A stretch of DNA of 64,000 bases, from the NCBI GenBank assembly GCA_013076295.1, contig RQOL01000466.1, forward strand, positions 3,639,080-3,703,079, read 5' to 3'. The notes beneath the pieces are model-generated. The model saw only the letters and a list, made by a program, of their open reading frames with translations, was not told where the DNA came from and did not search any database. Made by a program: the position numbers and the translations under genes. Origin of the DNA: Sanderia malayensis. Its lineage: Eukaryota > Cnidaria > Scyphozoa > Semaeostomeae > Pelagiidae. Below, piece by piece: positions 46,674-60,592 of the stretch; the stretch's first letter is position 1; each line of letters begins with the position of its first letter.

Positions 46674-49600
46674 CTAGTTACCACTGCCACCAAACAAAGA
46701 AAGCAAGAAGAGGAAAATGTAAATGATATCAACATATAACATCATGGTTGCAAAGACGTAATCTTCCGGATCAATCTCGTATTTGTTGCCACCAATAATC
46801 AGCTGAGTATCGAAGACCAAGAACTATGGAGGGGAAGAAAAGACAACTTAGAAATTGCAAAAAGTAACACAAGAAGCTTAAACATGTTTGTTTTAATATC
46901 AAATCAAATCGTATTACTATTTGCAATTAACCTTTATGCCCAAATCAACATAATCACACAACTGAGAAACTGATTCTTGATGTAACATGACAATAGCAAC
47001 ACGATTGCATAATTAGCGAAGCGAAGTGCGCCACAAAATAGGTTGAAAATAACACCTTCATTACTTTGGGTGAAAACGAAACCAGCCTCGTTTGCCCCTT
47101 ATCTCTCACTCATCTCAAGACTCTCGCAAGGTTTCGCGAATCAAAAATGAAACATTACTGTCCTGGTATTGTGTCGCATTAAGTTAAAATCGTTTGTGTT
47201 GATCTGAGGTTGATAATAGCTAGTTCAAGGGTGACACAGAAACATGAGTTCAGAGAAAAGATTTACTTACACCCATGAATAATAGGGCCCCGAGCAATGC
47301 ATAAGCCATGGTTGCAATCTATAAAAGATTTCAAAAATGTCAGGCAATATATATTTTTTGTTGACAATAAGCAAGCCAGCTTAAAACGAGCAAGAGAAGC
47401 AGAGTTGAGTCTCGGTTCAAAAAAGCAAAAAAGTAGCCACTCAACTATGATAGAATAGTAGAAAACTAATATTTAAGTAGTTGCTGAGCCAGGAGAGAAT
47501 GTTAAATTAAATAGAAGATTCATTTGAGTGAGATTTCACTATGGCTAGGGAATTAAGTGAGTATTTACAACTGTCGCTTAATCAAACCAAAAGTGCTTAC
47601 CCTAATCTGGTTCGTTGGGACGAGAACAGCAGCAAATAATCCAAAGAAGATAAGACACAGTGTCAGAACAAAGAGCAGACCTCCACATGTTGTGAAATCA
47701 TACTGAAAAAATGACATTTAGTTGAATAAAAAAAATTCAATTTTGATAAAGATTAAAGATAAAGGCAAATATAACAGATGAAGAATGGGTTAAAGATAGA
47801 GGAATATCAGAGATAAAAATGCTTTAGGTAATACCTTTGTTTGGCAAGCAAAAATAGACACTGCAACAGTGACCACCTGGAAATAAGAATTATAAGTGTT
47901 GGAATGGAAAAAGTACAAATTAAACTCATAATAATCATGTCACGAAGATGATAAGAAAGAACATAAAATAAAGAGTGCAAAGAATTTGACTTACAAGAGT
48001 TATTCCAAAAACCATAAGAACTATCATTGTATTGTGAAAGCTGAAATCATTTTAAATAATAAAGTGAAAAATAATAAAGTAAAAAACTCTGTTTTTCTCT
48101 GAAAAACTGTCAAAATAGCTGCAAAGCAAATGGTTTAATAAGGATACCTTGTTATGGCAGCAACCATGTACGCCAAGCTCAAAGTCTATGAGAAATGTAC
48201 AACAAATTAGAACTTCCATGAGAAGGAAATCGTCACATAATGGAAACCTATTCCAATACCCATTTCTCCTCAACCCTAAACAGTGAGCTTGGATGAAAAG
48301 TGAAAGTTTAGAAGTAAAATAAGCTGTGGATTCGAAGTTAGTTTCAGTTTAAGTATGTCAACAATCTGCAATGGAATAGGATTCTATTATGTTGATATAT
48401 TTCAGAAAGTTGGTTGTAGGAGGAAATTGGTGTGAAACACAAAGACTTGTTTAAATAATGAAATTGCAAACCACACATACAAAGATTCCAAGCAGAATCA
48501 TGTTTGCTGGGTAGCTTCTTGCAACTTTTGTGCAACAACACAAAACAAAATAAAGCACCAAAAACAAGGCACTGCAAAAAAATTAAAATAAAAAAAAATA
48601 AATACAATATACCTGAAAATATTAACTAGTGATATAAATAAAAGACAGCAACTCAAAAGAGCAAAAATGTATAAACATACTATGAAACAATATAAACCCA
48701 GAAATGGTTTTGAACAAACATCTTGGTGGGTTGGCTGAAATACAAATTGTCTTTATTAGTTTCTATGATTGTAAACGTTTCAAAGTAGAATCAAAGTACT
48801 AGGGTAGTAGTGGGGGTAGTAGAGCAAAGGGGTAACAAAAAGGGATTAGAAATACTCACTGAAACATGAACAGACATGAGAGAGCAATTGTTACAACCAT
48901 TTGCAAAGCAAGCAACCCATAAACCTACAATTAAAATAGAGCTTAGCTTTTCATACGACCAACAAACAGCAGATAATTGCAGTGTGGAAACTAAAGTGCA
49001 TTTTAATTTCCACACTGTATTTGCTCAATAAAGTTTGTGGTAATAAAATTATGTGAGCAAAACAGTTCATAAATCAAATTAACATCACAGTACCTTTCTG
49101 ATGAAACCTGAAAAATAAAGCAAGAATCATTTCTTAAACTTAATCATCTCAGTATGGGGAAAAGTTCATATAAAAACAAATCAAGAGACATTAACATAAC
49201 ATGCTTCAAAATTTAGAGTTTACTTTATACCCTGAGTTTAACAAGCCCCTAATATAACAAAGCACTTTCTGTTCACATAAATGTTGTTTATACCAGGACT
49301 ATACATGACAGATTCCATGGTTTAAAATTTAACCATTTCAAACCTTACCAAGTCTGACAGATTTGTGGTTGAATGACATCATTCCCAAATCATCTTTGTA
49401 GCCAGCTTCAACGTTTGCATCAGGCATCCCTGTTTCCGTATAGCTTGGTGGCTGGTCATTTTGAGGTGCAAAGCTGGGATTACTCATTGCATTAGGGTCA
49501 TTGTTTGGGTACGGGGCTGGTTGTGGAGCATCCATTCCATATCCAGAGGGATATGGAGCAGGTGGTGGTGCAGTATTTGTTCCATAAGGAGCCCCAGAAG

Positions 49601-49730
49601 GAGGATAGGCAGCTGGTGGTGGGGGATAATCTGTAGGGTAAGGGGCATTGCATGTTGGATATGTAGATGCTGCAGAATATGGGGGTGGAGGGGGTTCTGT
49701 GGCAAGTTGTTCCTTATTTGGCTCTGACAT
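46674..49730 (-). CDS. Lifeguard/TMBIM family protein (GRINA/FAIM2-like)
   Basis: Multi-pass ER/Golgi membrane protein of the Bax-inhibitor-1 superfamily, associated with calcium leak and resistance to cell death. Eleven exons: 49730-49349, 49107-49094, 48924-48860, 48734-48681, 48571-48481, 48185-48148, 48040-47995, 47876-47835, 47702-47601, 47318-47271 and 46823-46674; phases agree, 343 residues. Residues 1 to about 125 are a Pro/Tyr/Ala-rich cytosolic tail with PPPPYS and PPSYTE (PPxY-type) motifs, as in GRINA. Seven hydrophobic segments follow. Family marks are VYGLLALQMVVT, RSYPANMILLGIF and, near the end, DTQLIIGG with EDYVFATMMLYVDIIYIF. Exon 2 is a 14-base microexon encoding the link into the first membrane helix (GFIRK). 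Which vertebrate Lifeguard it matches best is unclear. Confidence 0.93.
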
Positions 49731-51594
49731 ATCTGCTTCTTTTTTATTGAATTGTGGCGAGGTTTAAGTCTTCCAATAACTGATTTCTCCAGTGGACTAA
49801 AGATTCTTATCTGCTTTCTCTATAAATGGAAAACAGAAGTTATTATTTCACACTAATTGAGTTTTAGTGCACTTGATTTGTGTCAGCTCACATCCAAGGA
49901 ATAAGGTATCAGATTTCTCTGAATTCAATTTGAACAGGGGCGTCGTGGCCAGGGGGCAGGGGGGGACCTTGGCCCACCCTGTGAAAGCAAAATCGCTGAA
50001 ATTTTCGGAAATTTTTCAGCGTTTGACCCACTTTTCGGACATTTTTTGCGCTTGGCCCACCCTAAAATTCAGGTCCCACGACGCCCCTGAATTTGAAAGC
50101 GAAAGTCATTATATACTCTACTCTATACTCCATTATCATGTATAATCATACTCAAGTGCACAAAGCAAGCCCAACAGAAAGATGGAAGTAATACTGTGTT
50201 GTAGAGTAGATTGTAGTGAGCAAGCGACTCTCGTGACGAGCAAAAGTTCACAGATTCTTTCCATAGGTGTGGTGATGTGGTTAGCAGGTATTAACAATTG
50301 CGCACATTATCGTTCTGCGATGCGATTGTGCATCCACACCAAAGGTCATGACAAAATGAGATTTAAAATACTACTAGAGCTTTTAATCACATGAATTATA
50401 CACTTATTTTCACATATTTTGAGCTACATTTTGGCCAGTTGATTTGTTGACCCTGGAAACAAGTGTGGCCTAAATCAACAGGACATCAGGTGCTTGTCGT
50501 GAGAAAAAGACATTGAAAAGGATTTCTGTTACTATTACTTATTTGTCGCATGGCAAAAATATTAAATTGAGCATGAATATAACGTATTCTTACCAGTTTA
50601 TTGAAGGAACTTGATTCTTCGCTGGGAAATACAGAAAAATGATGAATCTGTTTGAAGCTTGCGTTCAGTGTGAGTGAAACACTTTTCGCTCACGCATGCA
50701 AATTATTTTATTGCGCAAGCAAAAACTGAACAAGGAAAAAAGATTGACGACCTTGAGTTTGGACATGACGTAATCCTTATCGAAGGAAACGGAAAGTTAC
50801 AGTTCAAATGTGCAAACTTCAGCTTAACTCCTATTATGCGGAAGATTAAATTGAAAGGGCGAATTTGATCCTTGCTCAATGTTCAACAAAAGGAATTAAT
50901 ATCCACTCTTGCAGTAACATGTTTTCAAATGAGAACAAAATATATGTGCCCAAAATTAAAGTAAAAAAATTAATCAAGGGACTAGTTCTTCAAAGGCAAT
51001 CCCTCAAATATTTCGCAGATGACAGCAGTGAAGTAAATTGGCTTGGCAGTTAAAGGAAACTTTAGTTAACACAATTTTTGATAATCACAATCCAAATATA
51101 CAAGAAAGTTCGTCACGCATCTCAAGAATAATGTATAAAAATGGCAAAATAGTTCAAATGAGCTTAAAAACAATTGAAAGTGCAGTTTTTAGTTAAGCAA
51201 ATATGCTAGATACAACTAATACAACTAGTTAGAACATAGCAGAAAAAACTAGAATCGTTTTCACCCATAGTTCTGGAAGTCAAAGATTAAATCATTTTGT
51301 ATGGTTGAAATGGAAATCAAAATTAGAAATCCATAATGGAAATATAATACGCAAAGTATGCAGTAGGAATCATGTTGATACCGGCATGAAAAGTAACTTA
51401 ATGTTCTATTGAAACACTAGCCCAGAGACACCAAACGAAAGGACCATTTCCTCAGAGCATTAAAAGTGTAAAAATCGCCTCGAGAATTCGACGAGAAAGT
51501 CCTGATATCATAAAACAGCAATAAAAGGATGTCAAAAATTATTACATTATTTATTCCCCAAATACTAAGTAAGCGAGTAAAATAAATTAGTGCT
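49731..51594. other. Region between KIF28 and Lifeguard genes
   Basis: Holds the Lifeguard promoter/5' UTR, a hAT-type MITE at 49935-50089, and AT-rich DNA leading to the 3' end of the kinesin gene. The open frames at 50182-50394 and 50674-51053 lack splice support or family resemblance. Confidence 0.55.
49935..50089. mobile_element. 155-bp hAT-type MITE with 8-bp target duplication
   Basis: Starts CAGGGGCGTCGTGG and ends CCACGACGCCCCTG, exact inverted ends. The 8-bp AATTTGAA lies on both sides (49927-49934 and 50090-50097), the hallmark of hAT insertion. Inner GGCCCACCCT-type blocks also pair. No coding capacity. Confidence 0.9.
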
Positions 51595-54500
51595 TTATAA
51601 TACAGAGCACATTTGACTTCGCCTTGGCTTAGCGCCGTAGGTACGACGATCTCCCAAGTCACCAGAGTCAGAATTTTTGCTTTTTTTCTTCTTCTTAACT
51701 TTCTTCTTCTTCTCATTGCCATTATGTTCATCTTCTGATGATGATGATGATGATGAAGATGAAGATGAACTTGAGTCGTGTTTCCCCACAGGTGTGACAA
51801 AAGCAACCGCCTTCGCAGAGGTGCCAAAAGATGAGGTCAAGCCAAGAATGAGACGAACTTCTGAAATCTGAAATGAAAATCAGAAATCTCAAACGAGGCT
51901 CCAAATTTCAGACATTTGACTCTATTAATGCATAGCATACAGTCGAGGCTCTGTTTCAAGTTGAATTATTCGATATGTAGCAATCTTGTACACAAATCTT
52001 CACAGTTAATAAGATGGCCGAAATTTTCGTACTCTATGCAATGCATGACTCAAATTTGAGGGTGGGTATCTCGAAGCCTAGTCAACCTGAATAAATCGAC
52101 TTTCTTGCATGGCGTTCGATATACAAACAAATAGAACTGCCTGTTTTGCCTTATCGATGCCCATCGCTAATTGGCATTGCTAAACATTGCTGACCACAGT
52201 ACACTATACAAATGCAAACATTACTGTGGAAACGTGAATTAAAGCTGGAAATGTTTCAAGTTTGAAGCAACCAGATGAAAAAGATGGCAGTTGCAGCAAA
52301 TTAGGCAGTGCTTACTTACAAATTAAATGCTTGTTTCCCTGCTACTAGAGGCCTTTTAACAAATCACTTATCTAAGGAAAATCGAGAAAGGGCATTTAGT
52401 TGTTATGACACTCAAAAATTTAGCACACACGAAAAACCATAGCAAAATTTAAACTTTGAAATGTCGTAACTTGTTTTGTTTTGATTTCAACAAAGCAGGG
52501 AAACAATGTTTTAAACGTCTATACAATTGTCTCAATGTTGCTATGCAGTTAAGAAAGTCATTCTTAAACGCTTGAAAACAGAAATGACTTTCGTAGCTAC
52601 AAGTGCAGGCAATAAAGTTTGATAGAAGTGCCACTGAGTGATGTTGGACAAAGGCGGCCGCAAACACAGTCCTTCTCCCAAAAATACAACGGCAACCTCA
52701 AACCAGGGGCCCTGTTTACTTGGCTGACAATGTTTACATTGTAACCCTTGGTTCAAAGTTGATACAACAGATGTTTTGAGCTAGTTTTCTGCAGATGGCT
52801 AACTTTGGATAACATGAACGACAAACAGCAGTCCTTACCGACACTGTCGTCTTTCCGTCTTTTTCTGTGTTGTCACAAAGCTCTTTGATTTGATGCTACG
52901 AGAAAAACACACACACATTTGATCAACTCCACTAACATAAAAAGCAGAGGAACAGAACATCTCTGAGCTTCAGACTTACCATTTTGCTTTGCAGCTTTTC
53001 CAATTGTTTTTTTAATAAGAGGTTTTCGGCAACTCTCTTGGCAGAGTCAGGACTATGCACTCGCTGGAAAATTAATTCAGCAGTCAAAAAGAATGCTACA
53101 TAACTAACTTAGCTTAATAACTTTGCATAACTTTCGGTTAATACAACAATTGCATGAAAGCTAAGCCAGATGTGAAATCCTTATCATTGAACAAGTTCAT
53201 GAAATTTCTGCATTTATGGCTTATTTATAGGTCAAATTTGCCAATCATATTACTGTCCTGTTATGACATCATCGACAATATCAAGCAATGATTGGATACA
53301 GTTGAAGCAACTTAGCTAATAACAGAAGCAAACAACTTTCAAGCTAACATCTACAATCTACAACATCTACAATGATGAAAGTTATGATGATATAATGATC
53401 AAACCTTGGTTGATTGTTGTGCCAGGAAGCCCTTTTTGAGAATTCTTGCAGCCATGATATCTTTCGTGCTTAAACCCTGTCTGGCAGCCATGTTAATTGG
53501 TTTCTTACGATCTGGCATCTGCTTGCCCCAAAGTTGAATGATCACTGGTTTTTCAGCCAAGAAATCAAGAACCTGGCCATGGGAATAAAAAACAAGACAG
53601 TGCAATTGATAGAGAAGTAATCAAACTACTTTAAACTGCTAAAGAGGCACCTTCTGGTATGGTTTATTTGAGCATCAAGTTTTTGCATTTACTAACAAAG
53701 TCTTTTCACAACAAGAAACATAACCACAAACCTTTTTCGAACATTTGTCAATAGTTATCTGCTTGGAATGCTTGAATTCAGGGTTTCTCGTTCCACCAAT
53801 TGCCCCTGTTCGCACATCTTCATACGTAAACACATCATATTTACAATAGATTTCCTGAAAAGGGAGGTGCAATAACAAATTTAAACATTCCCCAGATAAA
53901 TAAATCTAAAACTACTTCAAACAATGATAAAAGGAATAATGATACGTGTTCTGTAAGGAGACAAGGTGTTAAACGACAGAATAACATCTTAATGTGTAAT
54001 TTTAAAAGAAATGAAATGAATGAAAAACATACTGTGAATCTTTTCGGCAAGCCAACTGCAGATTGAACATCAATCTTAAAGTCAATTCGCTTTCCTTCCT
54101 GGAAAAGCAAATTTTTGAAATACATATAATTACTTAATAAATAGTGTTTTACTGATATAGATATTAATCATCATAACGAAAGCTAAATGCATACGAATGA
54201 GAAGAAATAATAACATACAAGTTGATCGGGTGTGTCGACGTAAGCAGAATCTTCTGGAATAGCTTTGCCACCTTTATCCACGGGGATAATTGCAACCTGA
54301 AACGTGATTAACGCATCCATTCAACCTTGTCCAATCCAGATTTTGGAAATTGGAGGTTCGATTATGATAATCCAAGTACCGATTGTCATGTTTATCTCAT
54401 AGGTCAACTGGAGGTCATTTCAAATAAATCCCTATAGGGGCATGGTACTCATGATAAGACTCACATTAAGATGACCAACGTCTGCTCCTTGGTAATCAAC

Positions 54501-57500
54501 GGCAGCAAGCTGTTCATCCAACTCAATCTATGTAATAAGATAGGAATGACAAATATATTTAACAAAATTATTTTTACCGTTATTCTACAAATAACCACCT
54601 TGCTTTTAAAACTCAAACGCCTGCTATCTCCATCAACAAACTTAACAAAGGCCACCCTTACAAACACCTCTGCAGTATAAAGCCTTAAGACACATTTCAT
54701 AAGCGCCCGGGGCGTCACAGACTTACCATGTATGCAACACATTTCAAGTAGACTTCGACGGTTCCGATCAAAGACTCGGTTTCTGGTGACTCCAGAAACG
54801 GGTCCCTTTCAGGAGGAACATCCCATGAATCACCATCTTCAAAGTCTTCATACATTTCCTGCATGACGTATTTTCTGTTGATGAACTTCTGCCGTGTCCA
54901 CATCCACTCGTACCCAGTTTGCAACTGTTTTACTTTGACGAAAACCTGCAAAAGAAAGAATTGATGTGTTGAGAATCGCAAAACAATGTCAACAAAAATT
55001 CTGAAAAGACAATGTAAATACAATAACAAGACCATGTGAAAGAGAATATAAATTAATAATGATGAAAAGCATGACGCTATATAACTAATAGCAGTTCAAA
55101 ATAAGCTAAAGGCACAAATGCAGCAATGCCATGGCACAAAGGCAACTTGAATACAAATGATACAAAGATGGTTTAAAACGCACCTCTTTTTTGCCAGATG
55201 ACTGACCTCTTGCTTTTGCAGTAAGCACAACAAGCTCGAATTCAACCTGCAAAGTCAGAAAATGGAAAATCAACAAGAGCATACATCAGTGTGGGCCATG
55301 TAAAAAACATTCAGGACAGAGAAGACCTGTAGGAATTCAGGACAGGGAAGACGTGTGGGAATTCAGGACAGGGAAGACGTGTGGGAGTTCAGGACAGGGA
55401 AGACGTAGAGGAATTCAGGACAGCGAAGACGTGTATGAATTCTCGTCCAATGTTTTCTCAGTTCACCTTTTTATCAAGCTCTTGGCTGATGGCGTTTGCT
55501 TGTTCGATTTGGGGGAGCAAATCTGCCAAATCTTCTTGGATCAACAAGTCCTCTAAAAGCAGAACAAAAAGATTTGCTACAAGAAAGTCTATATATCTCT
55601 GAACAGAGCATCTGGATACTTAATAACAACAAGAAACTAGATGAAATGAAGTTGTCGCAAGAAAAATACGAAATATCGACACAAGCTTACCGTTTGATTG
55701 CTCCTTCTTTTTCATTTTGAAACCAGCATTTTTGGCGATTTCATCTTGGGCCATTTCGTAGGATATGTCTACCAGTTTTCCCTCCTTTCTGAGGACCTTT
55801 TCCTCTTCAGGGTGAACGAACACATACAAATGGCTGGAGCCAAGCATTATCCTAACAACAAACAACAACACGTCAGAGCTTTGCAAGTACGAACCCCAAG
55901 ATGCGTAGACCGCATTTATCATTTGCAATTCTAGCAGCAATGGGATCGTAGCAAATACCTGTCTTGATGGTGCAGTGTATTCTCTCCTAACACTGGCTCT
56001 CCGTTCACCAGCACCCTTGCATTAGAGACAACAGATACAGTGACGTGTCCATCTTTGTTACTGAACCAAGCATGATCTTCTTTGATACTGAAACAAAACA
56101 AAACCAATCAAATGTAAATCACTACGCATACATCATCAACTCAGCAATTGCTCAATAAAGCTCTCGATATGTAAGAGGGTTTTACTCTTCAGTGTCCATA
56201 GCTTACCTCAACCCAACGAGCCCAATATCGGGAGTAGAGTCTTGCTTTTTGCGACCAACTCTTTGAATCCCTAGATAAAAGAAAACACTCATTCACTTGG
56301 CTTTTCATTTCAATATAACCATGGGCATCCATGACATAGCGTCCTTTTTCAACAAGTACGCTCAGAGTATGACAACGCCACAATTTATATAAGTATTTCT
56401 GATGACCCAGAACTATGCTGCCCTGAAAGACTAAGCTGTTAACACACTGTAATCCGAAGAGATTCTCTTCCTCATCCAATCAAACATCGTTACTTACCGT
56501 CTTTAATTAAATGAACAATCATTCCAGTTAACATTGGATCAGGATTTAAATTGTAGATATGAGGAGTTGACATTTTTTCTTGAGAAATTCGTTGTTCAGC
56601 TTCGTCTTTCTCCTGTAAAATCATTCAAATTGTAAACGTATCAAATATTTCTTCATTTTTTCTCTCTCCCGCCCTCCAGCTTACTAGAAACGTTGATTTG
56701 AAGCCCACATTAATTAATGTACATCTATATAAAATAAATTACAATCCAACCTACTTTATTTTCTTTTTCTGCCTCAGCTAATCTTTCGGCCCATTGTTGT
56801 TCCATTTCCTTCATTGCTCGTGCGTTCTCTTCCATCTAAAATTTCAATAATAAAAAAGTTAAATCTAATCGCGACAGTCAATCTATCCAATGCAAGCTGG
56901 CGTATTTATAAATAGGAATTAAAACAGCTCTTTTGGCATCCCTCTTGCTGCTACTCTGCAATAAACAAGCTATCACGAATCAGCTTATCAGAAATTTCTC
57001 ATGAAAACTCCGCCATACCCTTGCTTGAAGCTGATCTTCAACTCTCTTCTTAATTTCTAAGAAAATTGCAAAAAATAAAATTAAGAAAATAAGACTAAAA
57101 CAAAAATTTTAGCAACCACATGAAAACGATGAAAAACTTATTCAGTACCTTCTTCGGATAATCCTTCATTATCATCATCATCATCATCCTCTTCATCATC
57201 AATCTTTCCAATGGCCTCTCCCGCATTGGCCTTCGTCAACATCTCCTTCAGCTTTTCATTTTCTTCCTTCAAATTTCGGATCAGCTTCTCAGTGGGGTCT
57301 TCGTTTACTGTTGCAGTTGTTTTAATCTGCTTGGCTCGGTCAGCTAAAAGCAAAAACATAAATTAAAATAATGGTCTTTAATTAAATGAACATTGGTTTC
57401 CGTTGAGATAAAAGGGCCATCATGGTACCCCAACCCCTGTGGTTTAAGTGGGGGCCCAAAAGTACAGTTAGTCTCAAATGTTTCATTAAAACACAAGGGA

Positions 57501-60500
57501 TCGTGTATTTTGATTAAGATACCCGAAGATTCCACGTCTGCAACTTACACGATATGTTTAAAATCATCAACTCTACATATGTAGCATCAAAACTAAGGGT
57601 TATGCAAAAGACTGCTTGCATAGCTTACCGTATCTGAGTGTGGAAAGTGTTTCGTCATAATTGATATCTGCAGGACTTAAAGCAGCAATCTATAGAACGA
57701 AGTTTTGAATTAAAAAGGATGAAAATGTAAAGCTTTCACAAAGTACATGCAACACATGCTAATATGAAAATGCAACGCTCGGTGGTTTGGTGTTGAAAAC
57801 ACTTATGCCCTTCGACCGATGAAATGGAATATTACAAATGAAATTAAATCATGTAGCATTATACCATGATAGTTCGGCTGTTTCCTCCAAGTGCATTCTT
57901 CAACAACATTGTGAGCACTGAGTTTCTGAATGGAACTGTTATGATGAAGAAAAAGAAAAAGCCAGTGAATATATGTAAAGAAAAGAAGTGTGTGAGAAAA
58001 TAAAAAACTTTCGCAGACTTTGACAAGCAAAACAAATAATATTGCGAGGAATTGCTGAGCAAATTCGTTACTTAATTTCCTTTCTTACAAACTGGTCGTT
58101 ACTAATTTTCTTACAAACTGGTCAATTCTAACTTGCTTTAGTAAATCAATGGCAAAATCGATCTTTCTTACCTCGCACATTCTTTCCACTCGATCTGTCA
58201 GCCAGAGCTACGAAAGAAATTATACCGAAATGTCAACAAACTGAATTAATACTGTAAAACGTCAATTAAACAACACGTTTGTTAAACAGAACCATTGGAT
58301 TTCTCCACAAAGCCATTACAATCAACCTCTTAACAACGGACAGTAGCACTGGACTCTCACATGTCTGCTGTACAGCTGTATGAAGAGCACGTTTCTGCCT
58401 GTTTTTTGATACATTGTGTACGCGTATTCTAGATTAGATATTGGAAAAGGAATAAAGTGAATGAAACAAACCGGCAATGCAGTTTCCAAGGGAAGATAAA
58501 GACTGGTTAATGGCAGCTCCTTCTTTCAATCGGTCTCCAGTTGCACCAGTTGAGTCAGCTCGTTCACTAAAACATAACATCACACGTAAGATGGTACATG
58601 GTTATGTTTTTCAGTGGATCAACTTCCAATTGTGTTTGAAAAAGGGTTTCGGTTTAATGAGAAATTGTATAATGTGCTGGAATGTAAAACAGGGCAATTT
58701 ACCTTCCAGCAAGATCAACAAGATTGACAACAGATTTCCTGGCAGTTTCCTGTCCTGCTGGGTTCTTGGATTTCTGTGTGAATGTTATACCAACAATTGT
58801 ATGTGCACGACTAAGAAAAAGAGATGATTGAAACATCATCAATGCATTCAAATCTCTCAAAAATTCAAACCAATTCTATTAAACTACTTAATGGATATAA
58901 TTTATATTTTATCCATGAAACTCAATGAAAATGCCAGGTGATATATGAAAATGTCTCATTTCAAAATAGAAAATAAGTTCAAGGAGGTGAGTTAAAGCAT
59001 TGTAGATTCATTATCAGAGACATCACAGAATAGGACAATGTGAAGTATCTCTACATGGAAAATAGAATACAATAAATGTTTAGACAATACCTGCTGGTGG
59101 CATTCATGTTTGTTGATGCAACAGTTCTATTCTTTGTGCCTTCTTCCATTCTGTGCTCAATGTCTTTGTAGTCTTTGACAGGCTGAACAATGAGGCCCTC
59201 TGCATAGAATCCTTTCTTTGGATGGTTACGTACCTTCAAACCTTTCTTGTCAGACTTTGAGCTAAGCAGATCTCTTACTTTTTCATTGTATATCTCAAGC
59301 ATGCTGAACAGCACCTATTCAAACAAGAGCAACAAAAATTCATTGGAATACTCTAAGCTAGTCTTAGCGATAAAACGTTGTTTTCAACAAGTTATGTCTC
59401 TCTGGGAATATAATCCTGCTTCGCATAAGCAGAGGGAAAGTGAAGTAATTTCTCCTCAGACTGACCTCATATTCTGCTTGGCTACCTTCGTCTTTCTTTT
59501 TCTGTATGCCAACGAAAATTTCTTCACAGAACATTGGAACAATGCCTGAGAGAACATAAATTTTAGGAAAATTAATATATAAAAATCTAATGATAAAAAA
59601 GCCAGGTAATTATATGTGGGACATGTGAAAGGTTTTCGTAAGACCTTTCACATGTAACTAACTCATATGAGACCCTCGTAATGACCACACCTCTAGCAAA
59701 AGAATATGGATATCATAATAAAAACGGATCCAGTTAGCCACAGCACCCTCTGTTTATCATTCTATCTTTAAACGACACCAAAAAGGTTTACTATAATCAC
59801 CTCTGTTAGCTCCATAGCCAACAACAGACCAAGACTTCCCTGAGCCAGTTTGGCCATATGCAAACAATGACGAGTTATAGCCTTCCCATGCATTTTCAAG
59901 AACACCCAAGCCAATGTCATTAAACAGCTCTTTCTGCAATAGACAGAGACATTGTGTCAGAGCAGTCAGAGCGTTCATCAAAAAGCATACAAAGATAAAG
60001 CAATGCAAGAAGTAAACTTCAAGCCCTTATCAACTACATAGCTGCCACAACCCCCAGCCTGCGTCAAATCATGTTATGATTGCTGTTTTCCTGACAGCTA
60101 GCATTTTGCAAATTACCTGTCCCGTGTAATTAGAATTTGGTCCATCAGGTGCAAAGTAGCCATTTTCCAATTCTTTTGAGCCGTCGTGAGACCAGTAACT
60201 GTAATCAAATGTAAACTCCCTTTTATCTTCGGGGTCTTCAGGGTCGAAAATCGTTGTCGTTGGCCCAGACATTTCAATGATGAGTTTGGCATTTCTCTCG
60301 CGTTCCCTTTTATTCTGTCATTTCAGTTAAGAAACAAATCAAAACAATCATATTTCATTCATATCTGTTTCAAGAAGATAATAAAATAATATATCACTTA
60401 TTAGCTATATTATATAAGAGCTTTCACCATTGCTGTTCAAATGTTGTGGATGCAACTTTTTCCACAAGAAAATTGAAAATAATTGTGAAAAAAAGGTACA

Positions 60501-60592
60501 CAAGTTAATAAGCACCAAAAGTAAACTTAACTAAAACGAAAAGATACAAAAGGGCGAACGCGAACGGCAACTTTAACGCTTTCTTCAGACAT
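51595..60592 (-). CDS. KIF28: KIF28/KLP-6 type kinesin-3 motor with FHA domain
   Basis: Microtubule plus-end motor; KLP-6 works in sensory cilia of nematodes, and KIF28 is a pseudogene in human. Twenty-eight exons, all in phase, 1037 residues. Exons: 60592-60548, 60314-60117, 59933-59801, 59545-59466, 59314-59091, 58810-58703, 58566-58472, 58207-58172, 57935-57865, 57689-57629, 57343-57149, 57056-57019, 56835-56755, 56612-56498, 56270-56207, 56087-55959, 55851-55691, 55552-55467, 55246-55184, 54945-54727, 54527-54465, 54296-54219, 54098-54033, 53854-53732, 53572-53405, 53063-52980, 52895-52839 and 51867-51595. Motor at about 5-350: P-loop GQTGSGKS at 108-115, then [11 protein letters not shown], which is typical of this subfamily, NMNATSSRAHT and NLVDLAG. 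Acidic coiled neck about 355-470; FHA about 480-580; C2-like region ([20 protein letters not shown]). C-terminus: poly-Ser, acidic, then Lys-rich. Confidence 0.93.
52690..52752. repeat. Short foldback in a KIF28 intron
   Basis: About 60 bp running from AACCAGGGGCCCTGTTTAC to ATTGTAACCCTTGGTTC. The ends pair imperfectly and share the CAGGG/CCCTGTTTAC motif with the elements at 20568-20690 and 36449-37788, suggesting a common MITE family. Confidence 0.45.
55310..55442. repeat. Minisatellite of about 26-27 bp, five units, in a KIF28 intron
   Basis: Units read GAATTCAGGACAGGGAAGACGTGTGG with small changes, between the 55552-55467 and 55246-55184 exons. The plus-strand open frames across it are repeat artefacts. 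Confidence 0.9.
59620..59654. repeat. Perfect hairpin in a KIF28 intron
   Basis: ACATGTGAAAGGT at 59620-59632 is followed after nine bases by its exact reverse complement at 59642-59654. It lies between exons 59933-59801 and 59545-59466. It may be a mini foldback element; no function is evident. Confidence 0.8.

Noticed and set aside
49461..49727. Trp/Arg/Cys-rich plus-strand frame
   Set aside because: Antisense shadow of the Pro-rich first exon of the Lifeguard gene.
51677..51871. Phe-rich and poly-Asp plus-strand frame
   Set aside because: Antisense shadow of the Lys-rich and poly-Ser tail of the kinesin gene.
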